Assembly: GCA_036558005.1 (NCBI GenBank)
Contig: DATBGO010000349.1
Location: 1 to 64,000, forward strand
Direction: 5' to 3'
DNA: 64,000 nt
From: DATBGO01 sp036558005
Lineage (GTDB): Bacteria; Actinomycetota; Actinomycetes; Streptosporangiales; Streptosporangiaceae
Shown: in pieces, positions 46,836 to 55,079 of the stretch
How the letters are laid out: each line of letters opens with the position of its first letter
Numbering within the stretch: the first letter of the stretch is position 1
Position numbers and translations under genes: made by a program
Notes under the pieces: generated by a model
Told to the model about the DNA's origin: nothing
Databases searched by the model: none
The model's input: the letters and a program-made list of their open reading frames with translations, nothing else

Positions 46836-49346
46836 GTGGCCATGCGCAGAGCCGTCACCCTGCTCGGGCGGCAGAGTGACCTCGCCGAGACGCTTGGCTA
46901 CTCGGTCAAGCGGCGGCTGCTCGGCCCGCCGATGGTCAACGAGCAGCTCAGCGAAGAGCGGCTGTCCAAGCCGATCGCGCTCGGCGTGCTCGCTCCTGAC
47001 GGCATTTCCTCCTCGGCCTACGGCACCGAGGAGATCCTGATCGAGTTGCTCAGGGGCGGCCTGGGGGTCGCCGCGTTCACCCTGATCCTGCCGCTGACCG
47101 GCGTGGTGCTGTTCGTCATGGCGCTGGTGGTGCTGTCCTACCGCGAGGTGGTGTCGGTCTACACCCGGGCCGGCGGGTCCTACGTGGTGGCCAGGGAGAA
47201 CTTCGGGCCCAGGGTCGCGCAGGTCGCCGCGGTGGCGCTGCTCATCGACTACGTGGTGACGGTGGCGGTCCAGGTCGCGGCGGGCACCGCCGCGGTCGCC
47301 TCGGCGATCCCCGCGCTGAACGACCCTGAGCTGCTGAAGTGGATCTCGATCGCGATCGTCGGGCTGATGTGCTACGGCAACCTGCGCGGCATCCGCGAGG
47401 CGGGCCGGTCGTTCGCGGTGCCCACCTACCTGTTCTCCGTGATCATCATCGCGATGATCGTTGTCGGGCTGCTCCGGGAGGCGCTCGGCGACCTGCCGCT
47501 CTACCATGCCCAGCACGGCACCGTCACCGGCCCGCCCAGTCACGGCGGCCTGATCGCGTTCGGGATGGTGTTCGTGCTGCTGCGCGCGTTCGCCAACGGC
47601 GGCTCGTCGCTGACCGGCATCGAGGCGGTCTCGAACGCGGTCAGCGCGTTCCGCCCGCCGGAGGGGCTGAACGCCCGCAAGGTGCTGGTGACCGAGGGGC
47701 TGATCCTCGGCTCGCTGGTGGCCGGGATCTCCTGGCTGGCGCACGTGACCCACGCGACCCCCTACACCAGCGGGGTCCCGACGGTGATCTCCCAGGAGGC
47801 CAGGCTGGTCTTCGGGCACACGCTGCTCGGCCAGATCCTCTACGTGGCGGTGCAGGCGGCGACCGCGCTGATCCTCTATACCGGCGGCAACACCAGCTTC
47901 AACGGCTTCCCGTTCCTGGCCAGCTTCGTGGCCGAGGACGCGTTCCTGCCCCGGTGGCTGACCAAGCGGGGGCACCGGCTGGTGTTCTCCAACGGGATCG
48001 TCGTGCTGGCGGTCCTGTCCTGCCTGCTGCTGCTGTTCGCCGGCGCGAACGTCAACAGCCTGGTGCCGTTCTACGCGATCGGGGTGTTCACCGCGTTCAC
48101 CATGGCCGGCTTCGGCATGGCCAAATACCACCACCGGGTGCGCGAGCAGGGCTGGCGGCGGCGGCTGGTGATCAACTTCTCGGCCGGGGTGGTCACCGCG
48201 GTCGTCGTCATCATCTTCGTGATTACGAAGTGGTCGGAGGGCGCGCGCTGGGTGGTGGTGCTGTTCGTGCTCCTGGTGCCGGTGCTGATCCGGCTGAACC
48301 GGGAGTACCGGATGGAGGCCCGGGTGCTGGAGGGCATCGGCGCCCGGCGCAAGCTGCCTGACCCGCCGACCTACCCGCGCCGCACCGTGTTCCTGTTCGT
48401 GGACAGCTTCGACCTGGCCACGCTTGCCGCGCTCCGGTACGCGCGCAGCCTGCGGCCGACCACCCTGCGGGCGGTGCACTTCGTCATCGACAGCGCGCAG
48501 GCCGGCCAGTTGCGCCAGGACTGGCTGCGCGCGGGCACCGGGGTGGTGCTCGACCTCATCGACTGCCCGGACCGCCGGCTGACCAGGGCGGCGGCCGAAC
48601 TGGTCAACACCGAGGCGGCGCTGCCCGGGGTCGGCGTCACCGCGATCTTGCCGCGCCGCGGCTACTCGCCGCTGCTCGGTCGGCTGATGCACGACCGGAC
48701 CGCGGACAAGATCGCCGGAGTGGTGAGCCGGATCCCGCACGCCGCGGCCACCATCGTCCCGTTCGACGTGCGCAGCAGGCTGGACGCCATCCAGGGCCGG
48801 CTGCCCGGCGCGGCGGAGCACCCGCTGACGGTGGTGCCCGGCGGCACGGCCGAGCCCGGCGGCACGGCGGACCCGGACGCCGCCACCGGGCCAGATGCCG
48901 GGGCGGCCGAGCCGGCCATCGCCGCGGCGGCCGGCGCGGCCAGCACCGGCGGCGGCCCCGACCGGGAGATCATCGAGGCCGCCGAGCAGCCGCCGCCGCC
49001 CGCGGGCGTGCGCCCGATGGGCACGCTCACCGGGCCGGGCCGGGCCACCGTCGAGGGCCGGGTGTACGCGGTGGAGATCAGGCCAGTGGAACGCAACACG
49101 GTGCTGGCCGCCGAGGTCAGCGACTCAACCGGCCAGCTCACCGCGCTGTTCTACGGGCGCTCGCACATCCCCGGGCTCGAATGCGGCACCCGGGTCAGGC
49201 TGCGCGGCCAGGTCGGCATGAGAGACGGCATCCCGGTGATGGTGAACCCCGCCTACGAGCTGGTGGCCCCGGGGCCGCCGGAGCCGGGCACGCCGCCGCC
49301 CGGCAAGCCGCGCGGGCACAGGCCGGGCCGCGGCAAGCGGCCGTAA
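46836..49346 (+). CDS. KimA-like APC-superfamily potassium transporter with C-terminal OB-fold
   Basis: The protein has 836 aa. The APC permease domain (about 45-485) follows Bacillus KimA closely: LAPDGISSSAYGTEEILI, YTRAGGSYVVARENFG, LTGIEAVSNAVSAF and TGGNTSFNGFPFLA. A cytosolic USP-like domain (about 510-660, VFLFVDSFDLATLAALRYARSL) is followed by a low-complexity linker (about 665-720). Last comes an extra OB-fold (about 735-815, VEGRVYAVEIRP, GQLTALFYGRSHIPGLECG, MVNPAYEL), which elsewhere in actinobacteria is a separate small gene near this permease. KimA homologues import K+ and are inhibited by c-di-AMP. The GTG start has GGAGG 10 nt upstream. Confidence 0.9.
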   Translation: MAMRRAVTLLGRQSDLAETLGYSVKRRLLGPPMVNEQLSEERLSKPIALGVLAPDGISSSAYGTEEILIELLRGGLGVAAFTLILPLTGVVLFVMALVVLSYREVVSVYTRAGGSYVVARENFGPRVAQVAAVALLIDYVVTVAVQVAAGTAAVASAIPALNDPELLKWISIAIVGLMCYGNLRGIREAGRSFAVPTYLFSVIIIAMIVVGLLREALGDLPLYHAQHGTVTGPPSHGGLIAFGMVFVLLRAFANGGSSLTGIEAVSNAVSAFRPPEGLNARKVLVTEGLILGSLVAGISWLAHVTHATPYTSGVPTVISQEARLVFGHTLLGQILYVAVQAATALILYTGGNTSFNGFPFLASFVAEDAFLPRWLTKRGHRLVFSNGIVVLAVLSCLLLLFAGANVNSLVPFYAIGVFTAFTMAGFGMAKYHHRVREQGWRRRLVINFSAGVVTAVVVIIFVITKWSEGARWVVVLFVLLVPVLIRLNREYRMEARVLEGIGARRKLPDPPTYPRRTVFLFVDSFDLATLAALRYARSLRPTTLRAVHFVIDSAQAGQLRQDWLRAGTGVVLDLIDCPDRRLTRAAAELVNTEAALPGVGVTAILPRRGYSPLLGRLMHDRTADKIAGVVSRIPHAAATIVPFDVRSRLDAIQGRLPGAAEHPLTVVPGGTAEPGGTADPDAATGPDAGAAEPAIAAAAGAASTGGGPDREIIEAAEQPPPPAGVRPMGTLTGPGRATVEGRVYAVEIRPVERNTVLAAEVSDSTGQLTALFYGRSHIPGLECGTRVRLRGQVGMRDGIPVMVNPAYELVAPGPPEPGTPPPGKPRGHRPGRGKRP

Positions 49347-49384
49347 CCAGGCCGGCGCGATCTAGAGCATCCGGCTACCGGCGA

Positions 49385-49399
49385 GTAATATCGAATTAC
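49385..49399 (+). promoter_or_regulatory. GTAAT-ATCGA-ATTAC inverted repeat with TAATAT -10 box
   Basis: A 5+5 bp inverted repeat overlaps TAATAT (49386-49391), about 30 nt before the GTG of the diiron gene. The AT-rich block stands out in the flanking GC. Confidence 0.4.
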
Positions 49400-49419
49400 G
49401 TCGCCGCGGGGAGGTAGCC

Positions 49420-50526
49420 GTGAGTACCTACGACCATTACGCCACTGAGGTCCCGCCCGGCACCTGGGACGTCCCTGCCGCCGGGTCCACCCGGTTCAGC
49501 TGGGAGTACGACAACGGCCGCGGCCGGCTGCTGGACCTCTACCAGCGCGGCAAGGACAAGCAGTGGGACGCGGCGAAGCGGATCGACTGGTCGGTCGAGG
49601 TCGACCCCTGCAACGTGATGGGAACCCCCGACGACCTCAACCCGATCTACGGCTCCCCGCAGTGGGACGTCCTGTCCGGGGACGAGCGCGACGAGCTCGA
49701 CCATCACCTGTCGGCGTGGCTGTTCAGCCAGTTCCTGCACGGCGAGCAGGGCGCGCTGACGGTGGCCGCCCGGATCGTGGAGTCGGTCCCGGACATGGAC
49801 TCGAAGTTCTACGCCGCGACCCAGGCGATGGACGAGGCCCGGCATGTCGAGCTGTACGCCAGGTTCCTGCGGGAGAAGATCGGCCTGTACTACCCGGTCA
49901 ACCCGGACCTGGCCAAGCTGCTCGCGGACGCGCTCAGCGACTCCCGCTGGGACATGCCCTACCTGGGCATGCAGGTGCTGATCGAGGGGCTGGCCCTGGC
50001 CGCGTTCGGCGTGCACCGGGACATCGCCAGCAACCCGCTGGTCAAGCAGCTGCTCGCGTACGTGATGCAGGACGAGGCCCGGCACGTGGCGTTCGGCCGG
50101 CTGGCCCTGCGCGACTACTACGCCGAGCTCACCCAGGCCGAGCTGGACGACAGGGAAGAGTTCGTGGTCGAGGGCTGCCACCTGATGAACAACAGGTTCC
50201 GGGCCCAGGAAGTCTGGGACCGGATGGGCTTCGACGTCGCCGAGTGCCTGGAGTTCACCGAGCACTCTCAGGTGCAGCAGGCGTTCAGGTCGCTGCTGTT
50301 CTCCCGGATCGTGCCGTGCGTGAAGGACATCGGGCTGTGGGGGCCGAAGGTCCGCCGCGCCTACACCGAGCTGGGCGTGCTCGGCGCCGCCGACACCGAC
50401 CTGGAGGCGCTGATGCGCGACGACGAGGACATCGCCGAGCGGGTCGACGCGGAGAAGGAGGCCGCCGAGCTGGCTGTCCGCACCGCCGAGGTGGACGACG
50501 CGGTGGCCGACGGCGCCGGGAGCTGA
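49420..50526 (+). CDS. Ferritin-like diiron-carboxylate protein (R2/AurF-like), 368 aa
   Basis: A complete diiron four-helix site is visible: E109 (LHGEQGAL), E139 and H142 (DEARHVELY), E189 (LIEGLALAA), and E219 and H222 (DEARHVAFG). This E...ExxH...E...ExxH pattern is that of ribonucleotide-reductase R2, N-oxygenases and related oxidases. The radical Tyr of R2 is not assignable and no R1 gene is near, so an oxidase or oxygenase role is more likely. The GTG start has GGGGAGGT upstream. A charged C-terminal helix (ERVDAEKEAAEL) ends the protein. It is followed 18 bp later by a GH1 gene with its own promoter. Confidence 0.88.
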   Translation: MSTYDHYATEVPPGTWDVPAAGSTRFSWEYDNGRGRLLDLYQRGKDKQWDAAKRIDWSVEVDPCNVMGTPDDLNPIYGSPQWDVLSGDERDELDHHLSAWLFSQFLHGEQGALTVAARIVESVPDMDSKFYAATQAMDEARHVELYARFLREKIGLYYPVNPDLAKLLADALSDSRWDMPYLGMQVLIEGLALAAFGVHRDIASNPLVKQLLAYVMQDEARHVAFGRLALRDYYAELTQAELDDREEFVVEGCHLMNNRFRAQEVWDRMGFDVAECLEFTEHSQVQQAFRSLLFSRIVPCVKDIGLWGPKVRRAYTELGVLGAADTDLEALMRDDEDIAERVDAEKEAAELAVRTAEVDDAVADGAGS

Positions 50527-50532
50527 GCCGCA

Positions 50533-50538
50533 TACCAT
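50533..50538 (+). promoter_or_regulatory. -10 box TACCAT, leaderless promoter of the GH1 gene
   Basis: TACCAT, 6 nt, then GTG at 50545. It sits in the 18-bp gap behind the diiron gene, so the glucosidase has a promoter of its own. Confidence 0.6.
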
Positions 50539-50544
50539 CGTCGG

Positions 50545-52029
50545 GTGAGCGATCCCGCGATGCCGCCGGGCCCGCACCGGCGGCCCGGCCCGCACCGGCT
50601 GCCCGGGCCGCTGCCGCCGCCCGCGCCGGTGCCGCCGCTGCACCCGCTGCCGCCCTTCCCGCCCGGCTTCATCTGGGGCGCCGCGACCGCGGCGTACCAG
50701 ATCGAGGGCGCGGTGACCGAGGACGGCCGCGGCGAGAGCATCTGGGACGTCTTCTGCCGGCAGCCGGGGGCGGTCCGCGACGGCCACACCGGCGATGTGG
50801 CCGACGACCACTACCACCGCTGGCCCGGCGATGTCGCGCTGCTCGCCGAGCTGGGCGCGACCGGGTACCGGTTCTCCATCGCCTGGCCGCGGATCCAGCC
50901 GCCGGGCACCGGGCCGGCCGCCGCCGCGGGCCTGGACTTCTATGACCGGCTGACCGACGCGCTGCTGGCGGCAGGCGTCACCCCGCTGCCCACCCTGTAC
51001 CACTGGGACCTGCCGCAGCCGCTGGAGGACGCGGGCGGCTGGCTGGCCAGGGACACCGCTTACCGGTTCGCCGAGTACGCGGGCCTCGCCGCGGCCAGGC
51101 TCGCCGACCGGATCCCGCTGTGGATCACGCTGAACGAGCCGGTCGTGGTGACCGTCTTCGGGTACGGGCTCGGCACGCACGCGCCCGGCCGCCGGCTCCT
51201 GCTCGGCGCGCTGCCGACCGTGCACCACCAGCTGCTCGGGCACGGCCTGGCCGCGGCCAGCCTGCGCGCCGCCGGCGCCAGCCAGGTCGCGATCACCAAC
51301 AACTACTCACCCGCCTGGCCCGCCAGCGCCGGCCAGGCCGACACCGCCGCCGCGCGCGCCTACGACACCCTGCACAACCGGCTGTTCACCGACCCGCTGC
51401 TGCTCGGCAGCTACCCTGACCTGTCCGCGTTCGGCCCGGATGCCGCCCTGGACTGCGTCCGCGACGGCGATCTCGCGGTCATCTCGGCCCGGCTCGACGC
51501 GCTCGGGGTCAATTACTACAACCCGGCCATGCTGTCGTCGCCGCCGCCCGGCTCCCCGCTGCCGTTCCGGCTGGAACAGATCCCCGGCTACCCGGTCACC
51601 GCCTTCGGCTGGCCGGTGGCGCCCGCTGGCCTGCTGGAACTGCTGACCGGGCTGCGCGAGCGGTACGGGGCCGCGCTGCCGCCGGTGTACATCACCGAGA
51701 ACGGCTGCTCGGCCGATGACGAGGTGGCCGCCGACGGCAGCGTCGAGGACCAGCCGCGGATCGGCTACCTGGACAGCCACATCAGGGCGGTGCGCGAGGC
51801 CATGATCGCCGGGGTGGACGTGCGCGGCTACTACGCCTGGTCGCTGCTGGACAACTTCGAGTGGGCGGAGGGCTACCACCAGCGCTTCGGCCTGGTGTAT
51901 GTGGACTACCCGACCCAGCAGCGCACCCCGAAGGCATCCTTCGGCTGGTACCGTGACCTGATCGCGGCCCAGCGGGCCGCGGCGGCGGCGGGCGGGCTCC
52001 CGGCCGCGGGGGGAGTCGGCCGCGGCTAG
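50545..52029 (+). CDS. Glycoside hydrolase family 1 beta-glucosidase
   Basis: The protein has 494 aa, mostly a GH1 TIM barrel after a roughly 35-residue Pro/Gly/Arg N-terminal extension. The acid/base is E198 (TLNEP) and the nucleophile E385 (ITENG). FIWGAATAAYQIEGA, YRFSIAWPRIQP and the late EWAEGYHQRFGLVYVDY motif are complete. It hydrolyses beta-glucosides or beta-galactosides in the cytoplasm, since no signal peptide is seen. Its stop overlaps the convergent gene by 4 bp. Confidence 0.95.
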   Translation: MSDPAMPPGPHRRPGPHRLPGPLPPPAPVPPLHPLPPFPPGFIWGAATAAYQIEGAVTEDGRGESIWDVFCRQPGAVRDGHTGDVADDHYHRWPGDVALLAELGATGYRFSIAWPRIQPPGTGPAAAAGLDFYDRLTDALLAAGVTPLPTLYHWDLPQPLEDAGGWLARDTAYRFAEYAGLAAARLADRIPLWITLNEPVVVTVFGYGLGTHAPGRRLLLGALPTVHHQLLGHGLAAASLRAAGASQVAITNNYSPAWPASAGQADTAAARAYDTLHNRLFTDPLLLGSYPDLSAFGPDAALDCVRDGDLAVISARLDALGVNYYNPAMLSSPPPGSPLPFRLEQIPGYPVTAFGWPVAPAGLLELLTGLRERYGAALPPVYITENGCSADDEVAADGSVEDQPRIGYLDSHIRAVREAMIAGVDVRGYYAWSLLDNFEWAEGYHQRFGLVYVDYPTQQRTPKASFGWYRDLIAAQRAAAAAGGLPAAGGVGRG

Positions 52030-52934
52030 CCGTGCGCGGCGTACACCTGCTGCGGTGCGTCCGGCGGGTTCATCTCCCTGCCGTCCACGCTGTCCAGGTA
52101 CAGCTCGTACAGGTAGGCGAAGTCCCGCCCCCCGCTCACCCGCCGCAGCGACCGCCAGTCAGCCAGGATCTGCAGCGCCGCCGCGGTGGCCGCCGAGCAG
52201 GTGCCGGCGCAGATGAAGATCTTCGTATCCCGCGCGCGGCCGCCGCCGGGCTGATCGTGCCAGGTCAGCTTCTCCACGATGAAGTACTCGACCTGCCGGC
52301 TGCCCTCGGGATGACGCAGGTACTCCCGCTCGCCGCCGCGGTAATTGCGGATCTTAATGCCGCGGACCGGGAGGCCATTATCCTCGCGCCGGATGAAGCT
52401 GAAGTGCGAGGGTATCTCGTCCATCAGGTGATAGGTCAGCACGTTGTAGATCGGCGCGCCGACTGTTATCGCGCTGCGGTTCCTGATCAGGTGGTGCACC
52501 AGGCTGGTTATCTCGCTGTTCCCGGCCTCTTGCAGCACCGTCGCCTTCGGGCTGATATTGATGCGGCAAACGACCGGGTCAACCCGGACGAAGAGGTCGT
52601 CCGGGTCCAGCGCGCGGAGCGCCCGGTAGACCGGCTTGGTCTCGATCTGGCTCGCGAAATTCAGCGCGCAGGCATACTCGACCTCGGTGATCGCCGTGCC
52701 GTGAAACCCCTCAGCAACGGTGCCGGTGCCGATCGTCCCTGACTTCTGCACCACGATATTGGACAAGAAGATGGGCAGCCGCCCTTTGCCCCGCGGAATA
52801 TTAAAGAACCGGCGGACGCCGCGGCGCCAGAATAGATTCCCCAGCGCTATGGCGACCGCGGCGGCCAGCAGGGCGAAGATAAGGTCCGCCAGCAGATTGC
52901 CCACGACACCGGGCAGGAAGCCCGACCAGCCCAT
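52026..52934 (-). CDS. Unrecognised membrane-anchored protein, 302 aa, lower GC
   Basis: One N-terminal membrane helix (about 10-35, LLADLIFALLAAAVAIALG) is followed by a basic segment and a cytosolic alpha/beta domain. That domain begins LPIFLSNIVVQKSGTIGTG and later shows KIFICAGTCSAATAAALQIL, a strand/Gly-loop/helix unit that looks like a nucleotide- or ligand-binding Rossmann-type fold. I do not recognise the family. The gene and its promoter (TATTAT on the minus strand) have clearly more A/T than the flanks and more mixed third positions, which suggests acquisition by transfer. Membrane-plus-Rossmann architecture is seen in some bacterial immunity effectors, but that is speculative. Confidence 0.75.
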   Translation of the reverse strand: MGWSGFLPGVVGNLLADLIFALLAAAVAIALGNLFWRRGVRRFFNIPRGKGRLPIFLSNIVVQKSGTIGTGTVAEGFHGTAITEVEYACALNFASQIETKPVYRALRALDPDDLFVRVDPVVCRINISPKATVLQEAGNSEITSLVHHLIRNRSAITVGAPIYNVLTYHLMDEIPSHFSFIRREDNGLPVRGIKIRNYRGGEREYLRHPEGSRQVEYFIVEKLTWHDQPGGGRARDTKIFICAGTCSAATAAALQILADWRSLRRVSGGRDFAYLYELYLDSVDGREMNPPDAPQQVYAAHG

Positions 52935-53384
52935 CCCAGCCCACCCCAGATCCGGCTATCTGAAAGAATAATACGATAGACCATGGCCATAGTCAGCAGG
53001 GCCAATTCCGCCGGTTCGGGCTGGCAGCAGGGTTGCGGAGGCAGGTCAGCGCGCGGGGCCGTCCGGGGCGGGGCCGTCCGGGGCGGGAGCGGGGCTGGCC
53101 GGCCACGGCGCAGACCGGGGCAGTGGCGCGGCGCCCGGTGGCGGGGGAACCCGCCCTGGCCGGGACAGGCCCGGCCAGGGCAAGCCCGATGAGCCGGTAT
53201 CCCCCCGTATCATCTTTGGGTCCCCCAGACACAGGATGACATGCCTGGCAGGGGGGCTCGTCAGCGGGGTCCCTGACCGGCGCCCGGCCCCCGGCGGCCC
53301 GGATCCGGGCGGCGGCAGGCCCAGGCGGCCGCCGGTGGTCAATGCCGTTGCGGCCGGGCGGTGGCCGCTGCTGCAATGAGGGCC
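52935..53384. other. Intergenic stretch of about 450 bp without a convincing gene
   Basis: It holds the AT-rich promoter of the minus-strand unknown gene (about 52950-52985). Next come a short tandem repeat of GGGGCCGTCCGGGGC near 53056-53090 and a GC-rich stretch with CCGGCCAGGGC-type repeats. A less GC-rich patch (53200-53250, GTATCATCTTTGGG) might carry a promoter for the HD gene. An open frame at 52983-53192 has no protein-like character. Confidence 0.5.
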
Positions 53385-53981
53385 ATGGGACGCCTGGATC
53401 AGCAGATGCGGTTCGTCACCGAGGCCGATGACCTCAAGGGGGTGCTGCGGCAGACCGTGCTGGCCGGCCAGGACCGCCGGGAGAACTCGGCCGAGCACTC
53501 CTGGCACCTGGCGGTGATGGCGCTGGTGCTGGCCGAGCACGCGCCGCCGGGTACCGACATCGGCAAGGTCACCGGCATGCTGCTGGTGCACGACCTGGTG
53601 GAGATCGACGCCGGTGACCTGTTCCTGTACGCGGGCGAGGCGCAGCAGCGCCGCCAGGAGGAGGCCGAGCGGGCCGCCGCCGACCGGATCTTCGCGCTGC
53701 TCCCGCCCGACCAGGCCGTCCGGCTGCGCGCCCTGTGGGACGAGTTCGAGGCCCGCCAGAGCACCGAGGCCCGGTTCGCCAGGGCGCTGGACCGGCTGCA
53801 GCCCATGCTGGCCAACCTCAGGGCCGGGGGCGGGACCTGGCAGCGGCACGGGATCACCGCGGCCCAGGTGCTCACCAAGGTCGCCCTGATCGAGGACGGG
53901 TCAGCGGCGCTCGGGCAGTACGCCAGGGACCTGGTCGCCGGCGCGGTCCGGTCCGGGCTGCTGGCCCCTGGGCCTGGCTGA
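53385..53981 (+). CDS. HD-domain phosphohydrolase (YfbR/HDDC2-like)
   Basis: This roughly 198-aa protein has SAEHSWHLAVMALVLAEH (first metal His), LLVHDLVEIDAGD (the HD pair) and FARALDRLQPMLANL, which supplies the last Asp. It matches the HD_3 family of 5'-deoxynucleotidases and related oxetanocin-type phosphohydrolases. The substrate is probably a nucleoside monophosphate. The start is unsure: ATG at 53385 is preferred because homology begins at GRLDQQMRFV, with an ATG at 53376 as alternative; no strong ribosome site is present. The 3' end overlaps the small minus-strand gene by 81 bp. Confidence 0.88.
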   Translation: MGRLDQQMRFVTEADDLKGVLRQTVLAGQDRRENSAEHSWHLAVMALVLAEHAPPGTDIGKVTGMLLVHDLVEIDAGDLFLYAGEAQQRRQEEAERAAADRIFALLPPDQAVRLRALWDEFEARQSTEARFARALDRLQPMLANLRAGGGTWQRHGITAAQVLTKVALIEDGSAALGQYARDLVAGAVRSGLLAPGPG

Positions 53982-54224
53982 CCGGCCGGGCAGCCCGTTG
54001 CCCTGCCGCCGCGGCGCCGGGTGCTCGACCAGGGCGACGACCCGGGCCGCCATGAACCGCGCGGTCCGCACCGCCACGCCGCCCCTGGTCAGCTCGCTCA
54101 CCTCGACCAGCCCGCGCCGGCTCACCACTTCGACCCGCCGCCCGGCCCTGGTGGCCGCGACCTCGTAGGTCTTGGTGGCCGAGCCGCCCGCGTCGATGAC
54201 GATCTCGACTTTGTCACCCTTCAT
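53901..54224 (-). CDS. Conserved small actinobacterial protein, 107 aa
   Basis: The first 70 residues (MKGDKVEIVIDAGGSATKTYEV, GRRVEVVSRRGLVEVSELTR, TARFMAARVVALVEHP) form a compact beta-rich domain that I recall as a conserved uncharacterised actinobacterial family. GGAGG lies well placed before the ATG. The last 35 residues are Arg/Pro/Gly-rich and lie antisense to the HD gene, so they may be a non-functional read-through tail. No function is known. Confidence 0.7.
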   Translation of the reverse strand: MKGDKVEIVIDAGGSATKTYEVAATRAGRRVEVVSRRGLVEVSELTRGGVAVRTARFMAARVVALVEHPAPRRQGNGLPGRSARPRGQQPGPDRAGDQVPGVLPERR

Positions 54225-54313
54225 CGCTGGCCTCCAGCCAGTGCCCGGTTCGGCACCATCGGACGCGGCATTGACCAGGTTGTACCCAGCCGGCGGCGGG
54301 CGAATGCGGCCAG

Positions 54314-55072
54314 TCAGAAGAAGATCAGCGAGGTGGCCGCGACCACCCCGATGGCGGCTACCAGCAGCCGGAGCGCCAGCGGCGGCAGCTTCCGCCCGGC
54401 CCGCGCGCCCGCCAGGCCGCCGGCCGCCGACCCGGCCGCGATCAGCGCGGTGGCCGGCCAGGAGATGTGCGCGAACAGCATGAACACCACCGCCGCGCTG
54501 AAGTTGACCAGCGCGACGAGCACGTTCTTGGCGCCGTTGACCCGCTGCAGGGTGTCACCGAGGAAGATGCCGAGCAGCCCGATGACCAGCACGCCCTGGG
54601 CCGCGCCGAAGTACCCGCCGTAGGCGCCGGACAGGAACATCCCGGCGGCCAGCACCGGCCCGCCGTGCCGGCCGTGCCCGCCCGCCCCGCGCCGGGCCAG
54701 CGCCCGCGCCAGGGCCGGCTGGATCACCACCAGCACGCAGGCGATCAGGATCAGCGCGGGCACCACCAGGCTGAACGCGCGGGCCGGCAGCCAGAGCAGG
54801 GCGACCGCGCCGCACAGCCCGCCGGCCGACGACGCCGCCCCGAGCCGGCCCAGGCGGCCGCGCTGCCCGGCCAGTTCCCGCCGGTAGCCGAGCGCGCCGC
54901 TGATGTTGCCGGGGACCACGCCGACGTTGTTCGACACGTTGGCGACGACCGGCGGGAAGCCGAACGCGAGCAGCGTCGGGAACGTGATCAGCGAGCCGGA
55001 CCCGACGACGGCGTTGATGCCGCCCGCCGCGACCCCGGCCGCGAGGATGGCGGCCGCCTCAGCCGGGCCCAT
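54314..55072 (-). CDS. TauE/SafE family anion transporter
   Basis: This 252-aa protein has about eight membrane helices and the family hallmark repeats: GGINAVVGSGSLITFPTLLAFGFPPVVAN in the first half and GAYGGYFGAAQGVLVIGLLG in the second. TauE/SafE proteins export sulfite, sulfoacetate or other small organic anions. The start is the ATG at 55072, 8 nt behind the stop of the ABC ATPase gene, so the two are in one transcript. The substrate is unknown. Whether the ATPase works with it is doubtful, since TauE/SafE proteins are secondary carriers. Confidence 0.88.
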   Translation of the reverse strand: MGPAEAAAILAAGVAAGGINAVVGSGSLITFPTLLAFGFPPVVANVSNNVGVVPGNISGALGYRRELAGQRGRLGRLGAASSAGGLCGAVALLWLPARAFSLVVPALILIACVLVVIQPALARALARRGAGGHGRHGGPVLAAGMFLSGAYGGYFGAAQGVLVIGLLGIFLGDTLQRVNGAKNVLVALVNFSAAVVFMLFAHISWPATALIAAGSAAGGLAGARAGRKLPPLALRLLVAAIGVVAATSLIFF

Positions 55073-55079
55073 CACCGGC

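Noticed and set aside
52983..53192. A 69-codon plus-strand open frame
   Set aside because: Its product is repetitive Arg/Gly encoded by GGGGCCGTCC-type DNA repeats; no ribosome site and no protein-like pattern.
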